A stretch of DNA of 31,327 bases, taken from positions 1 to 31,327 of the forward strand of contig DEUB01000056.1 in NCBI GenBank assembly GCA_002362385.1, read 5' to 3'. Position numbers and translations under genes: made by a program. Position 1 is the stretch's first letter; each line of letters opens with the position of its first letter. This DNA is from Lachnospiraceae bacterium UBA3273 (GTDB lineage Bacteria > Bacillota > Clostridia > Lachnospirales > Lachnospiraceae). The notes below the pieces were generated by a model. That model was not told the origin of the DNA. It worked only from the letters and a program-made list of their open reading frames with translations, and searched no databases. Below, piece by piece: positions 28,976-31,327 of the stretch.

Positions 28976-31134
28976 AGATGCAGTACCCGATCCTTAATCT
29001 CCTGGGTCCGTCCCTGGTTCCAGAACTGCGTACCGATATAGCCGCAGGTACGCCTTGCCACATTCATGGTATCCTGATCTCTGTTTCCGCAGCAGGGGCA
29101 TTCCCATACAAGCTTTCCGTCATCATCACTTACGATCTTGATTTCTCCGTCAAAGCCGCATTTCTGGCAGTAATCGCTTTTGGTATTCAACTCCGCATAC
29201 AGGATATTGTCATAAATATGCTGCATAATGGAAATGACCGCCTCAATATTGTTCTGCATATTGGGCACCTCCACATAGCTGATGGCCCCGCCGGGAGAAA
29301 GCTTCTGGAACTGCGCCTCAAAGGTCAGCTTGCTGAAGGCATCGATCTCCTCCGTCACATGAACGTGATAGCTGTTGGTAATATAATTCTTATCCGTTAC
29401 GTCTTTGATAATGCCGTAGCGTTTCTGTAAGCACTTTGCAAATTTATAAGTGGTAGACTCCAAAGGCGTCCCGTAAAGGCTGAAATCAATATTGTTTTCC
29501 TTTTTCCACTTGGCGCAGGCATCGTTTAAATGCTGCATGACCTCAAGGGCAAAAGGAGTTGCCACCGGGTCCGTATGGGATTTGCCCGTCATATATCTGG
29601 TGCATTCGCAAAGTCCCGCATAGCCCAAGGAAATGGTGGAGTAACCGCCGTATAACAATTTGTCTATGGTCTCTCCCTTTTTAAGCCTTGCCAGCGCACC
29701 GTCCTGCCAGAGTATGGGAGCTACATCGGAAGGCGTTCCCTTTAACCTGTTGTGCCTGCACATAAGGGCGCGGTAGCAAAGCTCCAGCCTTTCATCCAGG
29801 ATCTTCCAGAACTTGTCTATATCTCTGTCAGAGGAACAAGCCACATCCACCAGGTTCAGGGTTACCACGCCCTGATTAAACCGTCCGTAAAATTTGGGTT
29901 TTCCCTCTTCATCATGATAGACCGTTAAAAAGGATCTGCATCCCATACAGGGGTAACAGTTACCGTCCTTTAACTCCTTCATCTTCTTTTCGGAAATGTA
30001 ATCGGGCACCAGCCTCTTTGCGGTACACTGTGCCGCAAGTTTCGTAATATGCCAGTATTTACTGCCTTCCCGTACATTATCCTCTTCCAATACATAGATC
30101 AGTTTTGGAAAGGCCGGGGTAATATATACGCCCTTTTCGTTTTTGACGCCCAGGATCCTCTGCCTTAGCATTTCCTCAATGACCATGGCAAGGTCATCCC
30201 TGGTGCGTCCTTCCGGCACCTCATCCAAATACATGAATACCGTTACGAAAGGCGCCTGACCGTTGGTGGTCATAAGGGTAATGACCTGATACTGTATCAT
30301 CTGGACGCCCCGCTCGATTTCTTCCTTTACCCGCATTTCCGCAATGGCGTTGATCTGCTCTTCCACAAGCTCCAGTCCCGCCTCCTGAAATTCCTTGGTA
30401 ACAAGGCGGCGCAGCTTCTGTCTGCTCACGTCCACGAAAGGAGCCAGATGAGACAAGGTAATGCTCTGCCCGCCGTACTGGCTGCTGGCGATCTGGGCAA
30501 TGCTCTGGGTAGCGATATTGCACGCCGTGGAAAAGCTCTTGGGCGGGTCGATCATGGTCTCGCTGATGACCGTACCGTTCTGGAGCATATCCTCTAAATT
30601 TACAAGACAGCAGTTGTGCATATGCTGGGCAAAATAATCCGCGTCATGAAAATGGATGATTCCGTCCTCATGGGCCCTTACGATATCCGGAGGCAGCAAA
30701 AATCTTTTCGTAATATCCTTGCTGACTTCCCCTGCCATATAGTCTCTTTGTACGCTGTTTACAATGGGATTTTTGTTGGAATTTTCCTGCTTCACTTCTT
30801 CGTTATTGCATTCAATTAAAGTCAGGATCTGTTCATCCGTAGAATTGGACTTGCGAACCAGGGCTCTTTTATAACGATATGTGATATACTTCCGTGCTAC
30901 TTCAAATGCGTGCTGGTCCATGATCTGGTCCTCTACCATATCCTGAATCTCTTCCACGCTTGGCGTATGGGCCATATCCATGCAGATTTCCTCTACCCGG
31001 TTGGAAATTTCATCAACCTGCTCCTGGCTCATACGATCGGCTTCTTTTACTTCCCTGTTGGCTTTTTGCACGGCAGCCATGATTTTGGAAATATCAAACC
31101 CGACTTCCTTCCCGCTTCTTTTAATAATTCTCAC
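28972..31134 (-). CDS. nrdD: Anaerobic (class III) ribonucleoside-triphosphate reductase NrdD
   Basis: The GTG at 31134 is chosen: AAAGGA lies about seven bases upstream and the protein then begins VRIIKRSGKEVGFDISK, the normal ATP-cone start. A longer frame from a TTG at 31218 lacks a ribosome site. The 720-aa enzyme makes dNTPs without oxygen. It has an N-terminal ATP-cone (about 1-95) that senses dATP, the 10-strand barrel core with the HMHNCCLVNLEDML segment, a zinc ribbon (C656, C659, C679, C682) and the glycyl radical loop RRTCGYIG near the C-terminus (G698). NrdG, coded by the overlapping next gene, installs the radical. Two NrdR-box-like sites flank its promoter, so repression by NrdR is likely. 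Confidence 0.96.
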   Translation of the reverse strand: MRIIKRSGKEVGFDISKIMAAVQKANREVKEADRMSQEQVDEISNRVEEICMDMAHTPSVEEIQDMVEDQIMDQHAFEVARKYITYRYKRALVRKSNSTDEQILTLIECNNEEVKQENSNKNPIVNSVQRDYMAGEVSKDITKRFLLPPDIVRAHEDGIIHFHDADYFAQHMHNCCLVNLEDMLQNGTVISETMIDPPKSFSTACNIATQSIAQIASSQYGGQSITLSHLAPFVDVSRQKLRRLVTKEFQEAGLELVEEQINAIAEMRVKEEIERGVQMIQYQVITLMTTNGQAPFVTVFMYLDEVPEGRTRDDLAMVIEEMLRQRILGVKNEKGVYITPAFPKLIYVLEEDNVREGSKYWHITKLAAQCTAKRLVPDYISEKKMKELKDGNCYPCMGCRSFLTVYHDEEGKPKFYGRFNQGVVTLNLVDVACSSDRDIDKFWKILDERLELCYRALMCRHNRLKGTPSDVAPILWQDGALARLKKGETIDKLLYGGYSTISLGYAGLCECTRYMTGKSHTDPVATPFALEVMQHLNDACAKWKKENNIDFSLYGTPLESTTYKFAKCLQKRYGIIKDVTDKNYITNSYHVHVTEEIDAFSKLTFEAQFQKLSPGGAISYVEVPNMQNNIEAVISIMQHIYDNILYAELNTKSDYCQKCGFDGEIKIVSDDDGKLVWECPCCGNRDQDTMNVARRTCGYIGTQFWNQGRTQEIKDRVLHL

Positions 31135-31243
31135 TACAATTTCCTTTCTTTGCAATACACTGATTTTACGGCATTCCGGCGCCGTTCCTGCTACTTGAAC
31201 ATCTCCTATTTTCCCCAAATCTAGTATTAATATTCATCGTCCC

Positions 31244-31259
31244 ACACAAGATGTTGCGT
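31244..31259 (-). promoter_or_regulatory. NrdR box 1 of nrdDG (downstream of -10)
   Basis: On the minus strand ACGCAACATCTTGTGT matches the NrdR consensus acaCwAtATaTwGtgt at 13 of 16 positions. It lies just after the -10 box and covers the expected start site. Confidence 0.6.
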
Positions 31260-31263
31260 TTCT

Positions 31264-31292
31264 ATTATAGGACACTTCCCCGGCAAATGCAA
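31264..31292 (-). promoter_or_regulatory. Promoter of nrdD-nrdG
   Basis: On the minus strand TTGCAT (31292-31287) and TATAAT (31269-31264) stand exactly 17 bp apart. The start would be near 31257, leaving a leader of about 120 nt before the GTG. The leader includes a small hairpin, ACGGC/GCCGT (31168-31185). Confidence 0.75.
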
Positions 31293-31302
31293 GATGTAAT
31301 TT
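31287..31302 (-). promoter_or_regulatory. NrdR box 2 of nrdDG (overlapping -35)
   Basis: AAATTACATCTTGCAT on the minus strand shares the ACATCTTG core with box 1 and matches the consensus at 10 of 16. Its centre is 43 bp from that of box 1, about four helical turns, and it covers the -35 element. NrdR normally binds such pairs cooperatively, most often with centres 31-32 bp apart. Confidence 0.45.
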
Positions 31303-31327
31303 CCTTGAGTTTCCGTAGTTTTATCCA

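Noticed and set aside
31135..31218. 28-residue N-terminal extension of NrdD from a TTG
   Set aside because: No ribosome site there, no match to the family start, and the GTG at 31134 has a good AAAGGA site.

Overview
The window reads as chromosome of an anaerobic, low-to-mid-GC Firmicute, most likely a Lachnospiraceae-type Clostridium relative. Supporting this are a class III anaerobic ribonucleotide reductase (nrdD/nrdG), a rubredoxin-tailed flavin reductase, a YlmC/YmxH-type PRC-barrel protein typical of spore-forming lineages, a class B sortase whose apparent substrate has a (x)PxTG motif, and strong AGGAGG-type ribosome binding sites. The assignment is inferred from gene families, not from a marker gene. 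No rRNA, tRNA, insertion sequence, prophage or CRISPR array is visible.

Positions 1-10718, all on the minus strand, are one exopolysaccharide/capsule operon read right to left. It starts with a Wzy-type control module: cpsB PHP-type tyrosine phosphatase, cpsC Wzz-like chain-length protein and cpsD BY-kinase with a (YYGK)n tail. A surface module follows: a small membrane-anchored Ig-like protein, a class B sortase, an LCP ligase-like protein and a short secreted protein ending in APKTGD. After a 176-bp spacer holding three strong hairpins comes the sugar module: polyprenyl-phosphate glycosyl-1-phosphate transferase, SAM methyltransferase, GT2, TupA-like ATP-grasp, GT4, and the start of a further gene running off the left edge. 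The last genes are clearly AT-richer than the control module, as expected of exchangeable capsule genes.

Positions 10719-11048 are a divergent control region. It carries two copies of a 22-bp direct repeat (ATATGKGACA-N4-GTGGGACA) 134 bp apart, between the capsule operon and a 487-aa helix-turn-helix protein of unrecognised family (plus strand), the obvious candidate regulator.

Positions 12500-15260 hold housekeeping and regulatory genes: a small membrane protein, nrdR with a near-perfect sigma-A promoter, YlmC/YmxH, an HD phosphohydrolase and an AraC regulator divergent from a cytosolic GH3 beta-glucosidase (15431-17602). Four intergenic spacers in this half of the window carry degenerate short tandem arrays, several made of mini-hairpins whose stem bases change in a compensating way.

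Positions 17603-22900 contain a 123-bp near-palindrome between convergent genes, a ClpP paralogue translationally coupled to a Rob/MarA-like AraC regulator, a two-gene chromate transporter, a membrane protein resembling DUF6512, an OafA-like acyltransferase and a HAD phosphatase. Positions 22979-27668 are an sbcD-sbcC-sfsA operon with ATGA overlaps. The right end holds the flavin reductase-rubredoxin gene and the nrdD-nrdG operon. Its promoter has a TTGCAT-N17-TATAAT core flanked by two NrdR-box-like sites, which links it to the nrdR gene 18 kb away.
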